From Micropterix aruncella (lineage: Eukaryota; Arthropoda; Insecta; Lepidoptera; Micropterigidae), in the NCBI GenBank assembly GCA_944548615.1, contig OX155973.1:8545910-8609909 (forward strand): DNA of 64,000 bases. The letters run 5' to 3'. The position numbers and the translations under genes were made by a program. The notes below the pieces were generated by a model, which saw nothing but the letters and a program-made list of their open reading frames with translations, searched no databases and had not been told where the DNA came from. This document shows, in pieces, positions 22,801 through 37,800 of this stretch. Positions within the stretch are counted from its first letter, which is position 1. Every line of letters starts with the position of its first letter.

Positions 22801-25800
22801 TTTAATAAAAACGTTCATTATCAGTGTTATTAAATCTTGCTTTTAGTTTCGACATCTTTATTTATTTACTTATTTAAGAATTAATTACTACAAAACATTG
22901 ATTTAACTTTCTAAACGAACAGAAACCAAGTGGCTAAACCTTAATTCTGTCACCCAACTGGGACTAACCCGTTCTAGGGTGGACAGGAAAATCTTGCTAT
23001 GCTGTCTTAAAAAACTTTCTATGGCATTGAGGAATCTAATACGCTATATAATCAATGATCTTGCTAATCGGGTGAGTTTTTAATTAGTGACATCCTTGAA
23101 GTGAGTGAATCAGTACGAGCAAATAAGCAACTTTCGATAATAAATTGTTAAAACAAATAATATAATAACATTATTTTTAAATTATATTTTATTCCAAATT
23201 ATTTGGAGTTTGTGGATTGATCAGCTGATATTTGACATTGTCCCTGGCGCCAGGTCGTTTAGGTCGGCAGCCATGAAGGGCGTCCAAATACACAATATTT
23301 CTGAACAGATTTATTTGGAATACTTGAGGCATTTACCACTACTTATTGAACCATTTTTTTAATACGGAATAGACATCACAAATAATACAGGGCCTAAAAT
23401 TTACAAAATAGTTAAAAAGCGGATATTTAGAAAAAAACATTAAATCATTAAATCACAGATTGCCATCTAGCTGCTCTCGTGATTACTTTCAGTGAGCTTA
23501 GAAAAACATATCACAATAGTCACGTGCATAACCAATACATGGCAATAGAAAAATAAAATAAAAAACTGTTTTCTAGCTAAAATGTACATTTTAGGCCCTG
23601 TTTTATTCGTAATGTCTATTCCGTTTCTAAAATGGTTCAATAAGCAGTGGTAAATGTGTCAAATATTTTAAACATATCTGTTCAGAAAAAACAGCGCAGC
23701 GTCATCTGTGGCCTTGCCCCGCGACTATTGTGTTGTTGAACGCCATTCAATGCATCCGAGTTCAACGACCTTGATCCATTAACAATGACAAATAAAACAG
23801 GTGCTCGGTTTTTAAACGCTCGTAAATCATTTGGAATAAAATGTAATTTTAAATTAATTTTATTATATTAGGCTCGATTGCGTTTCTTCGTGAACTAAAA
23901 TCGGAAAATATTTCGTGTGAACGAGACAGGGCAATACGCTAGAGCGGAATGTGAAATGAACGGTTGTCACTTTTTCGCATTAAAATCACCCGCCAAAGAT
24001 AAATCAACTGAATCTAAGGCCGCACGAAATGTGTTCAAATTTATTCGTACACATATAAGTTCGACAGGTATTTTTTATCGACGATCGTTCGTTGCATATT
24101 CCGCTCTAACGTATGGCTGTAACTCGTTCGCTTGAAATAATTTCAGTTTTAAGTCACAAAGAAACGCAATCGGGCCCATTATTTGTTTCAATAATTTGTT
24201 GTCAATAATTGCTTATTTGCTCGTACTCATTTACCCAATTCAAGGATGTCACTAATTAAAAACTCACCCCGTAGTCGTCCCTATCAATTTTAACAACATT
24301 TGGTATCGTTTAAACGTGTACCTATCACTGCCATTCTCTAAACTTCTTTTATCTTTTTATAGGCAAATAGATTATCTGAAATTGAAGACTGGAACGTACT
24401 TCTGCTTGAAGCTGGCCCTGATGAAGATTTCATTACTGATGTACCAATTCTGGCTCCGCTGCATTCTCTCACAACCAGGAACTGGGGTTTCAGTTCTAAG
24501 CCAAATAGTAGGGCGTGTCGAGGACTCAGGAATGGCGTATGCTACTTACCAGCTGGAAAAGTAAGTACATAATGTTTAACTTTGGAAACAGCAGGTCGCG
24601 CCGCCAAAACGGTTGTGCAACCAACCGGACACCAGGTGAGTTACCCTCCATAGAGCTGTATACATTTTGTTGTGGCGGCGACTGGTTGCGCCATCATGGT
24701 GTCCCGGCGGAATAGGGCTCTTTACATATGGGTGCCTTATAGCAAGGCGGGCTCGGTTGCTCTTTGATTAGCATAATAGAAAGATAAACATTTGCGTTTG
24801 TTGTATGCGCTATGTAACCTAGGCTCAGACAGATGTGTATATAACTTTAGAAGCATACAACGGCATTTTCTTAACCCTTCAAGTAGCGGCATAATAACAT
24901 GGCAGACCGCGGCAATTTATTGGAATTTCTTGCAATATTGCCGCGCTCTACAAAAAGTACTATAACTATGGAACTACTATAGCAATCATAAAAATAATAA
25001 CTGTGCAATGATCGCATTGACATTTCCTATATAGAATATTGAAATGTGATTTTGTAAAACAATTAGATAATTATGAATAAATATGAGAAAGTCGAAAAAG
25101 TGAAAAAAACGCATTTTTAACTTGTACTTGTCTTACGGAAAAATACGGAACCCTATTAAGAAATTGTAAATACTGTCATGATCTTTCTTAGATTTTATAT
25201 CAAAGGTAATATTTCGTTTTGCTTATTTACATACAAAAATATTTAGATATTAGCTCATAAAAACCAATAAATTTTTTAATGATTTCTCGGAAAAACAAAA
25301 TGATGATGTTTGACAATGGAATTTTACCAGAAATATCCGCGAAATGACGCGCAAAATTATTCTAGCGGCCGTCTATGAATATATGGTAATAATGAGATAT
25401 TTGGTATAAATTTTGGGATGCTTTCGAATTAGAAGATAATATTACTGTGCGCTCCGGGAGCAAGCCGCCAATATTGGTCGTTACGTAATCAACGGTGTTC
25501 TGATGTGCAACCAAATCTTGGTCGTTACGTAGCCGAATGGTTTTATTTATTTATTTATTTATATTATTGGAATTATCAAATTAACCATTTACAATAAGTT
25601 ATAATATTAAAACAAATGGCAAAAACTTTCCTCTTTCATTCACTGGCTAGTGCTGCCCAACTGGGATATACCCGTTCCAGGGCAAGCAATTTATATTTTT
25701 ACATTTAAAACGAGGGTCGATGAACCAACCAAACACAATAATAATAATAGTAATTAAAATATATATATAATAATAATAAATATATATAATAATAAAAATT

Positions 25801-28800
25801 AAAATATTATATAGGAAATAGAAATACTAAATATTTTTTAAATTCATTAAATTGAAATGTTTTTTAAACTTTTGTAAATGTATTTTTTGTTTTGCTCATG
25901 CATTTGAATGTATATGTAAATAAAATAAATAAAATAAATAAACTATTAAGGAACGCATTAATAGTTTGACGCTTGCTCAATCGCAAGCGTTTCTTTATTT
26001 TTCAGCAACAAGGATCATTTGCTATCACACGTATTTGTTTACTGTGGTATATTTCGGCGATGTTGCAAGCACCATTCTCCAGGGTAGACTACATGTCCTA
26101 TCTAACCTCGACAGTACTGTCTACCCTAGATAACGGCGGTTGCAACTTAGCCGAAACGTCGTGTAGTACAGACTCCACGCGGTAAAACCGTTAATCTTGT
26201 TTACATACTACTGAAATTTAATTTTAGGTTTTAGGCGGAGGAAGCGTGCTGAATTTTATGATATATGCAAGAGGAAATAAAGCAGACTACGACGACTGGA
26301 AAGCTATCGGCAACCCCGGTTGGGGCTATGATGACATGCTTCCGTAAGTCTATACCTACAATCCAACTTTAGTTTCTATATCAGCGGTTCCCAACCTTTT
26401 CAGCTACGTGAGCCTAACAGCCCGTTCACACTATTGCGGTTTCTACAAGTAGGCTTTGTGATACGGTTTAGCTATATAAGGTTAAAAAATCCGCTCGTTC
26501 ACATTATAGGTACATTTTATTGGTCAGTTTGTTGGACTGTTTCGTAAAAGATGGACGTCGCTTCTTATTTATTTATTTATTTGTTTCAAATATTATTCAA
26601 GAGCATTACAGATGAATCCAATTCATCCTTGAATATTAAATCTAGAGTGTATGTCCATAATAACTGACTTACATTAGAAAACTAATGCTAACAAATACTT
26701 GCTTCGAAGAAATTAGAAATACGATAAACAGCCTTCGGGTTTGATTGGTATTTCTTCGTCCGTTAGGTACGTAGGCTGTGGTAATGGTTACTACACTATA
26801 ACAATGCTTTCTAGCCAGTATAATATTTTCTATAAAAGTTCATATGTATAAATACATTGTGATGTATATTATATATATTTATATTAACTATACTTTTACA
26901 TTTTATTATTACCTTATCGTATTGTTTATATTAATTTATAATTTGTGCACGTGTATATATGTATATATGTATGTATGTTATATATCATTATATATCTTAA
27001 ATACATCTACATAACTCATAATGAGGCTTCCCTATCCCTTTTCCTTTACTTAAACCTGCATTTTTTTCATAGCTCATTGCGCTGTAACAAAAGATTTCGT
27101 TTAATTGTGAAAACTTTTAATTGGCCTTAGATTTGTATAACATGTGTTAGTATTAAGTATAAAACGCTGTAAGTTTTCCGAGAAATAAAACAAGTGGAGA
27201 TAACAAGTTTTTGCACTACGATAGCAGACAGTGCTGCGAACTTTCAGCTAGATAAGTCTACTTTTCGATTTTTATTATTATAGCTGGAGTTGTTTTTTAG
27301 CTTATCACTAATGCCGGGGGAATTTCAGGTATCTGATTTTAAGGGAATATAGAGTAGATATTTTTACATCTTCTGGCATACTTATCTCAAACATTCTAAT
27401 TTTTGAGTTATCAAGTTATAATTGTAAGGCGACGATATGCTAATAAAAAAACCGACCATTTTGCTAGCACGATGCAAATATTTAACCTCCCCCGATATTT
27501 GCATGCAAATATTTAACCTGTATTTTTTCCAATATGGTTCGTTTACGGCTAGCGTCGGGCGGCTCGACGTTATTATTTGATTGAAATGTATGTCAGCTTT
27601 TTTTGCCGCCTATATAAGAGTTATTGCAACCAAAATTTTACAATGTGGTTTTGACTCTACAGCGCATCTGTGTACCAAATTTTAGATCTCAAAGTCCAAT
27701 ATTTCGAGAATGAAGTATGACTAGCGCGCCCTCTGGTGGACAGATTTCAACTACATTTTTTTAACTCTTGTCATGACCAAAGATGCCTGCATACCAAATT
27801 TCAGCTCAATCGTATGAAGTGTTTTCAGGCGCTATCGTGGAGGAATTCACACATACAGACAGACACACGACATACAGACACACAGATAGACAGACACACA
27901 GACACACAGTAGTGCGTTCACAAAACTTTCCTTTTCTAGGAAAGTAAAATCCTGGACGGTTTATTTCGGTTAAGAGCCTTATTACAAAATAGCGTAGGTA
28001 TTCTTTTAAAATGAGTTGAAAAAATGAACGCATTTTTTTTTGGATGTAACTATAAAAGATAGGATAAATAAATAAATAAATAAATAAATAACTTTTCAAC
28101 CCTGGGAGAAAACCGCGGCACTGAGCGCTCTTCTCTTGCGCAAGCAAATATATACACAATTTCTAATTGTTTTTTGCAGTGTTTTCTCCTTTCTAATGAC
28201 AATAATTTATATTATGTCGTATTGCTAAAAGAGTGAACTTTAATATAGTATAAGTATTATATAAGAATCTTATTTTATTTCTGATAAAATTAGAATGATA
28301 CAGGAAGATTTTTTTTTAATTTTGTGTAATTGTAAGTAATGTATACCTTGGATATGTGGTCAAAAAACGAAAAAATAAAGCCGTAGTGTACATCAAGAAT
28401 ACATGACGGACATAAAAAAAATAGTATACGGTTTTCGTTGTAGTGATATTACTGTATTAAGGAGCTCAAAGTTTGCCTTCCGAGCGTTTTACGAATAACG
28501 ACTTTCGGAAAATGGGCTGAATAAGTAAATAATATTCGTTATATCTAAAATTAAAGGCCGCTATGGTCAACATCAAGAAATGGTCCAGGTAATTCAGTAA
28601 TTAAAGTTTGTAGAAATCTCTTCATTTCTTGGAATTAGAACGCCAAAAATCCACTTTTCTTGCCTTTCTGGAAAAAATATGTGATAGGGCTCTTAACGAA
28701 TGGACGGTCTCAACGTGGACGGTTTATTTCGGTTGACAAATGGATTTTGTACCCAGACGATGTCTACATTTATGTCTGGAAAATATTTTAGTGGGTCCTT

Positions 28801-31800
28801 ACCTATGTAATTGCTGTTTTTTCACATTGGCCACTGTGAACTTGGATAACTTGGGTTTGGGTTGGAATTCAAATATAAGATCCTGTGAAGGTGTTTTCTA
28901 TTACACAGTCTGGCTATACAGTTACCTTAAATGTGTAGGTACTGTTAAGAACTGCAAACAATTATGGTGAGTTCGTGATTAAATAACCGATTAATCGCTC
29001 ATCGCCACTGCTTCTGCTTGACAACGTATAAGCACAGATTTCACTGCAAACAGTTGCAACAGTCGCAAAGTTGCAGGAGTTGCGGCTGGAGACTGGTTAC
29101 CCTCCGTACTTGCCAGACCTTGCTGAAACTCTATAGAAAAAATCGGTTGTGTCACCCCAAGACTTTCCTGACTAGTATCCGGGGAGGTGCGAAAAAACAG
29201 CGACATTTTTTACTCTAGTACCCCAAATTTGTATGGCAGGTACCCCAAACGTTGGTCGTAAGTACCCCAAAAACTAATAGGTTCTTCCGATGGTTAACAG
29301 AAGCTTCTATGCCAAATTTTAACTTAGACAGATTAAGCGTCTGGGCGCTATCGCGGAAACAATTTTTTCGCCGGGAACCCCAAATTTGTATGGGAGGTAC
29401 CACAACCGTAGGGCGTAGGGACTCCAAAAACTAATGGGTTCCTCCGACGGTTAACAGAAGCATATATACCAAATTTCAGCTCAATCCGATTAAGCGTCTG
29501 GGCGCTATCGTGGAAGAATACATACATACACACATACAGACATACAGACATACAGACATACAGACATACATACAGACATACATACAGACAGAGATCGGTC
29601 TGGAAATAGTCTCAATCGTCTCAGGGAGTCTCAAAATATATATTCCCATCTTCATCTCAAAATTTTTTTTTAGCGCGATCACAATACTTTCCTTTCCGAT
29701 AGGTCGTCAGGAAAGTAAAAATGAAACTTTACAGTTTATTTTTTTTTCAAATTTATATAACTTTTTACAAGAGAAAAAAAAACAACTTTGAAGAGTCAGT
29801 GAAAAATTCCTTTAACCCTTTGAGTATGATACGACCAAATTTGGTTCTTAAAGCATTCATTGGTTTCTGTCCACGAAAGTTTTATAGCAGACGAATTACG
29901 CAACCTCCATTAAAATGACAAATCTGCATAGATAATAAGGGTGAATATTTCTATTAATTAAACATATATTTTTCATATGCAATTTTTGGCCTTAAATTTC
30001 TATTATAGAAACTAAGTAGGTAAGGACCCAATAAAATCGCTGAAGTTTACGTGTGGGTTTCAGATATTTCAAGAAGTCCGAAAACGTGGGAATCCCCGCA
30101 TTGATGGAGTCCCCGTATCATGGACACGGTGGAAACATGGACGTCCAGCTAAGCACGAAGGCTTTCGACTCTCCGCTGCAAGAGGCATTCCTGGAAACTT
30201 CCAAGTATTTTGGCTACAACATCACAGACCCGAATGGAAGCGACCAATTGGGCTTTTCCAAGGTTGTTTTTTCAAGCTTTTATTTACCTTGCAATGTTTG
30301 TTAGTTAGTTTGTTTAGGTCACATTTTGAAAGCTGAATTAGAACCACTTCCTCTTATCCTATGAAGTTGAAATTTTACATTTATTATTTATTTATTTATT
30401 TATTTAAGAATGAATTACTATAAAACATTGATTAGCTTACAAAAATAACAGGAACCGAATGGCAAAACCTTAACCTTTTGCTTATTTGTTTCTGTCACCC
30501 AACTAGGACTAGCCCGTTCTAGGGTGGACAGGACTCCAATATTACAATCAAGTTTGCTTGATTGCTTGGTTGGCTACAAATGTACAAGTTTTAGTAAAAA
30601 GCTAATGACACTAAATTGCCCTAAAATGTGGCCTTCAGAATAAAATAAAAAATAATAATAATAAAAAAATATTAAAAATATATAATAAATAAAATGCAAT
30701 TCCATTATTAAATCGGCAATAAATATAATATAAAATTCGATTAAATAATATAAATAAAGTTATATGTGAGAAAAGAAAGAAACAGTCATTAATATTTAAT
30801 ATTATGTTAAGTAATATAAGATTTAATATAAAAATACCTAATCTAAAAGTATAATTCATGGTCAAAGTCAAATATTTTTTGGTAGTTAGTTCACTGTTAA
30901 AAAATACAATACATGTTGGTTCAGTTCCGATGACAGTGCATTTTTATCATGAGCATGACTTGATTATATACACCCAAGATCGGCTCCCGACGAGGATACT
31001 CTTCCTCGGTCAACAGCACACACAATTTTATATACGTATTCAATTCTAATAGCCCGTTCTAAATTTCACCATGACATGGCTACTGCACCCAGGGCTGGTT
31101 CCCGACGAGGGGACTCCTCGATGGTCAACAGCACAGAGACGAAATTTTGTATATGCATTCAATTATGATGGCCCGTTTCACCGCAATAGCTGCTGGAACC
31201 GAGATTTGCCTTCCAACGAGGGCTTCCTCCTCAAAGGCTAACAGCACAAACACGAAATACTGTATAGCATTCATGATAGCCTGTTTTAAGTTCCACTATG
31301 ACATGGCTGCTGCACCCAGAGTTGGCTCAGGATAGAGCATTTTAATAAAAGCTTGTTTTTAAAACTGTGTTTTCACTATAAACGTATTTTCAATATAGGT
31401 GTATGTATCTGTGGTATACTTCCAGTATGTATCTGTATGTATCTGTGGTATGTATCTGTATGTATCTGTGGTATATTTCTAGTTAGTAGGTTTGCGTACC
31501 ATAAAAATTGTGCTAGGTTGACACGGGCTTAGTAATAAACGTTTAGTACTTCTCACTTACGCAAACCTGCTTAGTGATCGTGAGAAGTAACCGTTTACAC
31601 GTAGGCATTAGTAGCACGGTATCCGTTCGAAATGGAACACCGCCCCCGACTTGTTTTGAGCAGTGTGTTCAAGTTAATAGTCATTTCGGAATTCCACCTT
31701 TCTACCGCCATAATCACAAAATAAACTTTGCAAATATCACGTAAACAGAGACTTCGTGTATTCACTTGGCATATCAATTTGTCACGTCAAATACTTGCTG

Positions 31801-34800
31801 CGGCTATTGACACGAGTCAGCAAGCGATAAGTGCTTAGTAAGTTGTGGTGGGAGCAGTCGCACGTTGCCTTCTATTCACTTGCACTGGCAGTTATAATAC
31901 TAAGCACTATTTCAGTATTTTTACACGCAATGTATCAGTGTAAATGACAAGTACTAAGCATTAGTGTGAACCCAGCGTTAGAACCTGCCTAGTCGCAAGA
32001 TCTTGTTACATATAAATAAAATACAAACGGAGCTGCCATGGAATTCACCGACTGAAGTCGGGCCCATTATATAGTATTATTACACTTCTGGGGGGTGAGC
32101 AGTGAATTCCGGACTAACGATCGGCTGTGGCAGGTTTAGGACAGCTGTCTTGCCACATGGGAGCGTTCACCTTACCACCTCTTCGAAGCCATAGAATTTG
32201 AGATGCGGAAATCGCAGTTTTAGATAATTTTTCTAAGGAGTTGATTTTTTCTAAGAAGGAGTGATTTTCCTGGAGAGACCAAGATCTTTAAAAAGGTGAA
32301 ACAGAGATTTAGTTGGCAGGCCACGAGCGCCAACTTCCACCGCGTGAAGGTGAACAGTGAAGCCGTTCCGGGTGACGGCATTTGCGAGATCATGGTATTT
32401 ATTTAATTTGTACTCGTGGTCTTTTGGTATATTTGATTCCCATGGAACAGTCAATTCTACTTCCGAGATAGAGAGTAAAGAGCAGTTACATATAAATTTT
32501 TTTCCGAGATTAAGATGGAAATATTCATTTTGACACCCCCCCCCCCTGAGACAATTAGGAGCATTTCCAGACGGAAGTCTGGCTGTGTGTCTGTCGGTCT
32601 CTGTGTGTGTGTGTGTGTGTGTGTGTATTCCTCCACGATAACGACTAAACGCTTAAGAGCCTTATTACAAAATAGCGTAGGTATTCTTTTAAAAAGAGTT
32701 GAAAAAATGAACGCATTTTTTTTTGGATGTAACTATAAAAGATAGGATAAATAAATAAATAAATAAATAAATAACTATTCAACCCTGGGAGAAAACCGCG
32801 GCACTGAGCGCTCTTCTCTTGCGCAAGCAAATATATACACAATTTCTAATTGTTTTTTGCAGTGTTTTCTCCTTTCTAATGACAATAATTTATATTATGT
32901 TGTATTGCTAAAAGAGTGAACTTTAATATAGTATAAGTATTATATAAGAATCTTATTTTATTTCTGAGAAAATTAGAATGATACAGGAAGATTTTTTTTT
33001 AATTTTGTGTAATTGTAAGTAATGTATACCTTGGATATGTGGTCAAAAAACGAAAAAATAAAGCCGTAGTGTACATCAAGAATACATGACGGACATAAAA
33101 AAAAATAGTATACGGTTTTCGTTGTAGTGATATTACTGTATTAAGGAGCTCAAAGTTTGCCTTCCGAGCGTTTTACGAATAACGACTTTCGGAAAATGGG
33201 CTGAATAAGTAAATAATATTCGTTATATCTAAAATTAAAGGCCGCTATGGTCAACATCAAGAAATGGTCCAGGTAATTCAGTAATTAAAGTTTGTAGAAA
33301 TCTCTTCATTTCTTGGAATTAGAACGCCAAAAATCCACTTTTCTTGCCTTTCTGGAAAAAATATGTGATAGGGCTCTTAATCCGATTGAGTCGAAGTTTG
33401 GTATGCAGGCATCATTTGGTCATGGCAAGAGTTCAAAAGAGAGTTGTTGTTGAAATACATATATCAACCAGGGGGTGCACTAGTCATTTTATATTAATCC
33501 CGAAATATTGGACTTGAAATTAAAAATGATACTAATTTGAAACTAGACACAAATGCCTTGTTCGGTCGAAATCAAGCGAAGTGGTTCACTCATTTACAAA
33601 ATCAAACAGGCGCTTTATTGATTTCGCGCACATGCGCTGATTATAAATTATAGTTGTAGCCGTACTGCATCCTCGCGGCGCACTGCAAACTATTAAAACT
33701 TGCCACCAGCACAATTTAGGAAATGAAACATCTAAATATATTTCTTCGCTGCGCAAACAAAGTAAGAGCTGTTTCTAGGCCGCTAGTAGCTATAATCGTT
33801 GATTTATTCAATCAAAATCAAAACGCATTTATTGTCTTCAAAAACTTTTACATAGTTGTTTAGACACGTTATATAGTCGCTTAATATATATATAATTGTA
33901 TCCTCGGACTATTTAAATATGATTCTTTAAATATTTATTGAGATATCATTTTTTCCTTTATTTCGATTCATTAATAATATTTTTATATTTTATTGTATTT
34001 ATTACGACATTATATTATTATTATTCAGTTTAATTATTTCACCATTTACAGAATGTTATTTTTCTAGCACACTACAGCTACATTTACATCACACTACACT
34101 ACACTACAGTTACATCACACTACACTCAAATTACAATGTTTACTATTATTAGTTAATTTTTAATATTATTTGATACCTACCATATTTTTTAAATTAAGTA
34201 TTCTAAAGTATGCACAAACCACTCTACTTGGTACGCTTGCCTTAGTACGGGCCTAGGCCTAGTTAGGCGGCGTTGATTAAAAAAAATTGGTCTGCGGTGC
34301 TTTCTATTTTGCTATTATTTACATTTAAGCCTATAATGTTAAACTTACAATGTACTGCCATAAATATGTGCTTTTCTTTAATAAATAAATAAATAAATAA
34401 ATAAAAATGTTAAAATAACTTTGAAATGTATACTAAATATTTCATTAGAGACTCACCACACAATTGAGTTGTATTAGGAATTTATAACTACACTTAGTCA
34501 TGAAATTATAATATTAAAATTAAATGGTCCTATAAATAAGAAATATAATTGATTATGGGTGACAATTAGAAATAATAGTAATAATATAATAATCAATAAA
34601 ATGGTACAAATGTCAAGTTAAATAAATAAAATCGAGATGGAAATTGACAGTCATCTAATTATAATTCGTTAATCTATACTAATATTATAAAGAGGTAAAG
34701 TTTGTGACGTTGTAGGAAGTAATCTCTGGATCTACTGAACCGATTTTGAAAATTCTTTTACCAATAGAAAGCCAGGTTATTTGTGAGTGTCATAGGCTAT

Positions 34801-37800
34801 ATATTAATTCGAAAAATGAAAAGACTTTTTCGTGGTAGTCGGATTTGCAAAGTAAGTCGGAGAATAAGCGGTCGAACGAAAACGTTTCTAACTAACGCTG
34901 CCTTAACGATGAGAGATATATGATTAAGTTCTAGGGAAAAGCTGTAGAGCTTGATAATGCCTACAAAAAAGTCAACAACAGAATATGTTTAAATTATATA
35001 GTTAAGTCACAAAAAGTAGTATTTTATATTAAAAAAATAATTTAATTCGTTAGGTCGTGTTTATTGGTCATATTATCAACAATTATGAATTCTTATTAAA
35101 ATAAGTAAATTTATCGTCTCAAGTGTTTAAAACAAAAGACTTTTCCCTTTTACTGCATATAGTTTCCCTTTTACTGCCTAAATAGTTAAAGAGATAATAC
35201 GCTCACAAATAAGACACACAAGAAGACACTCACAAATAACGGTATTATAGTCAAATTGGCATGCAAATACATATGCAGTAAAAATATAACCTTTCTTTTG
35301 GCAGTCAGGAAATAAATCATAGCACTCAGTACTAACCGAACCACACTTATAATTTCATCACAGGTAAAAAGTTATACCGCTCAACGAAGTGGGCACGGGT
35401 CAGCTAGTATTATATAATTCTCTCGCAATAAGTTAGCTTTTAATTTCGATTTATTTGGTCTATTTTTCCGTTTCTACATAAAATTTTAATATTCTCAGGC
35501 AGTTTATCGTAACACGCCATTCCAACGTAATTTGGATGCCTTTTGAATAATTCCAGAGATGGACGGAGTAATGCTACATTGTGCCTACATCTGGTGAAAT
35601 GCAAGTGAATTTCTTTTTGGGTCTTCATCTTTCCTATGTTTTTTTAATATTAACTTTATGCATTCAAATATGTATAGTGATGGTAGCGTTAGAATACTGA
35701 TATTTTTGAAGTGACCACGATATGATTCATTGTGGTTAAGGTTTATCAATATTCTTATGGCTCGTTTTTGGAGAGAGAAAAACTACTGTACACTGTGACC
35801 AAGGGAATCCCGTAACGAAGAATTGACTCGAAATAATATATTTAAAAACAATATATTACACTATATGCCAATCCCTAATGACATACGGTATACTTGGATG
35901 GGGAGCTTGCGGAAAAACCCTCCTCCAGAAAGTGAACGTTGTCCAAAAGGCAATAATTAGAATCATGTTAAGGAAGCCTAGGCGTTACCCTTCTGACGAC
36001 CTGTATGTTGAGGCACAATTGCTTGATTGGAGGCAGGCAGGAGGCAGGCAATGAAGACGAATATTGTGTTTCTCCGGAAAACAGGGAGAGATCAGGTCGT
36101 TATAAGGGGAAACTTTGAAGTGCCGAAACGTCTAACGTCTTTTGGACAACGTCATTACAGCTTTCTTGCTCCAAGAATGGTTAATATCATGAGTAAAGAG
36201 AACATATTGGAAATTAGCAGCAACCAACAAAAATATCACCTTACATTATGGTTAATAAACCTTGTAGAAGAGAGACGGAGAAAACATTCATTACAATTAT
36301 AAAATAAATAAATTTATTTATTTTCTATATATTTTATATACGTGTTTTTACTAATTGTTATATATTATTAGTTATTATTATAAATGATTATTTATTATTG
36401 CTATTATGTATTATTATTATTATTATACATTATTATGTAGTATTACTTGTTTATAGTTCTAATATTATTTTGGTGTAGTGAGAATTTCATTTTAACTTGA
36501 TTTGATAGAAATTTTTTATTTTTATTTTGGAAGTTATGTAGTTTATAATCATTTGTATTGGTGTTCTCCTTAGAACAGGCTCTGCCTAGTTAGGAGCAAC
36601 ACAAGCTATGTTAAGTGCTAACGGTGTATTTTTTTTTGTGGACTTAATAAATAAATAGGCAAAGTATATTATTTTGGTGTATTTAACGCTGATCAGTTAT
36701 TAAACGCGTTGCTTAGGCGCAGTCTACAACTAGAGACGGCCGCCGCTGCAGTGCCTCCAAGGCATTCCTGGAGCCAGCTCGATTCCGACACAACCTCCAC
36801 GTCTCCAAGAGATCCAGGGCTCTGAAGGTCCTCCTCGATAAAGCCACCAAACGGGCCTACGCTGTGCAGTTCGTCAAGAATGGCCGTCGGTAAGCACCTA
36901 TCAATTTATCACCGATATTTGCAACTCAATAATCATGGAGGATAACGACAGTGGAACGACTCGGTGAATGTAACTCTTCATAAGAAAGAGCTCAAAACAC
37001 AGGCTCTTTAATCGTCAAATCCCGGAGGGGGAGGCAGAACTTGTGATCAGGAAAGGTGTGACGTTTAAAAAACAGATGAAAGTATCGGAGATAATAAATT
37101 AATAGTTTTAAAAAAAACACAAAAACACGCTTTTATAAATGTCAATAATCAATGTAATAACACTTAATCATGATCAAAGTTCATTACAAGACCTTTCTAA
37201 CAAGTCCAAACACAGCTATGATACGATGTTCCATCATGAAGGTCCAGTTCATATCTTCCGACTCCATCATCAGATCAGTTCGACAGTACCATATTATTGT
37301 ATTGTCATCAGAACTACACACAGCTGCCAATTTTCATGACGCTACGATCCTTGGACGATGGTTAAATTAGTTACCTTAGATTCCATTACATAGTTACATA
37401 CAGGTCGACCTAATAAAAGCGTGTTAAAAATCTGGTTGTTACCAGTGCTGGGTTTGTCTATATGCCTTATAGGCCGCGGCCTAGGGTTCAGCGAGAAGGG
37501 TGGGGGGGGGGGAGGGGGGATTTCAAAAGGTTCTTGCTTTCGTATAGTAGAAGATCGTCTGCGATTATGAACGTAATACTCAAAGTCAGTTGTGGATAGA
37601 CGGGGATAGATGGGAGCTAACGGGCCCTTGCTGAGTTGGCCACGAAGACCCACTCTGTTCGGGGTTGGTCACACTCACGGGTCAATACACATCCGGCGGC
37701 CTCCACGCATGAAGTGTGAGCCCGGGTAGGATTCTGGCCTTAGGGCTAGTTTCCCCTAGGAATCAACCTTCTGGCGCTCCTGGACGGTCTGCGCACCGTG

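Noticed and set aside
29518..29595. Regular CATACAGA repeats resembling a small repeat array
   Set aside because: Simple tandem tract inside RepB, with no spacers and no cas genes, in a eukaryotic genome; not CRISPR.
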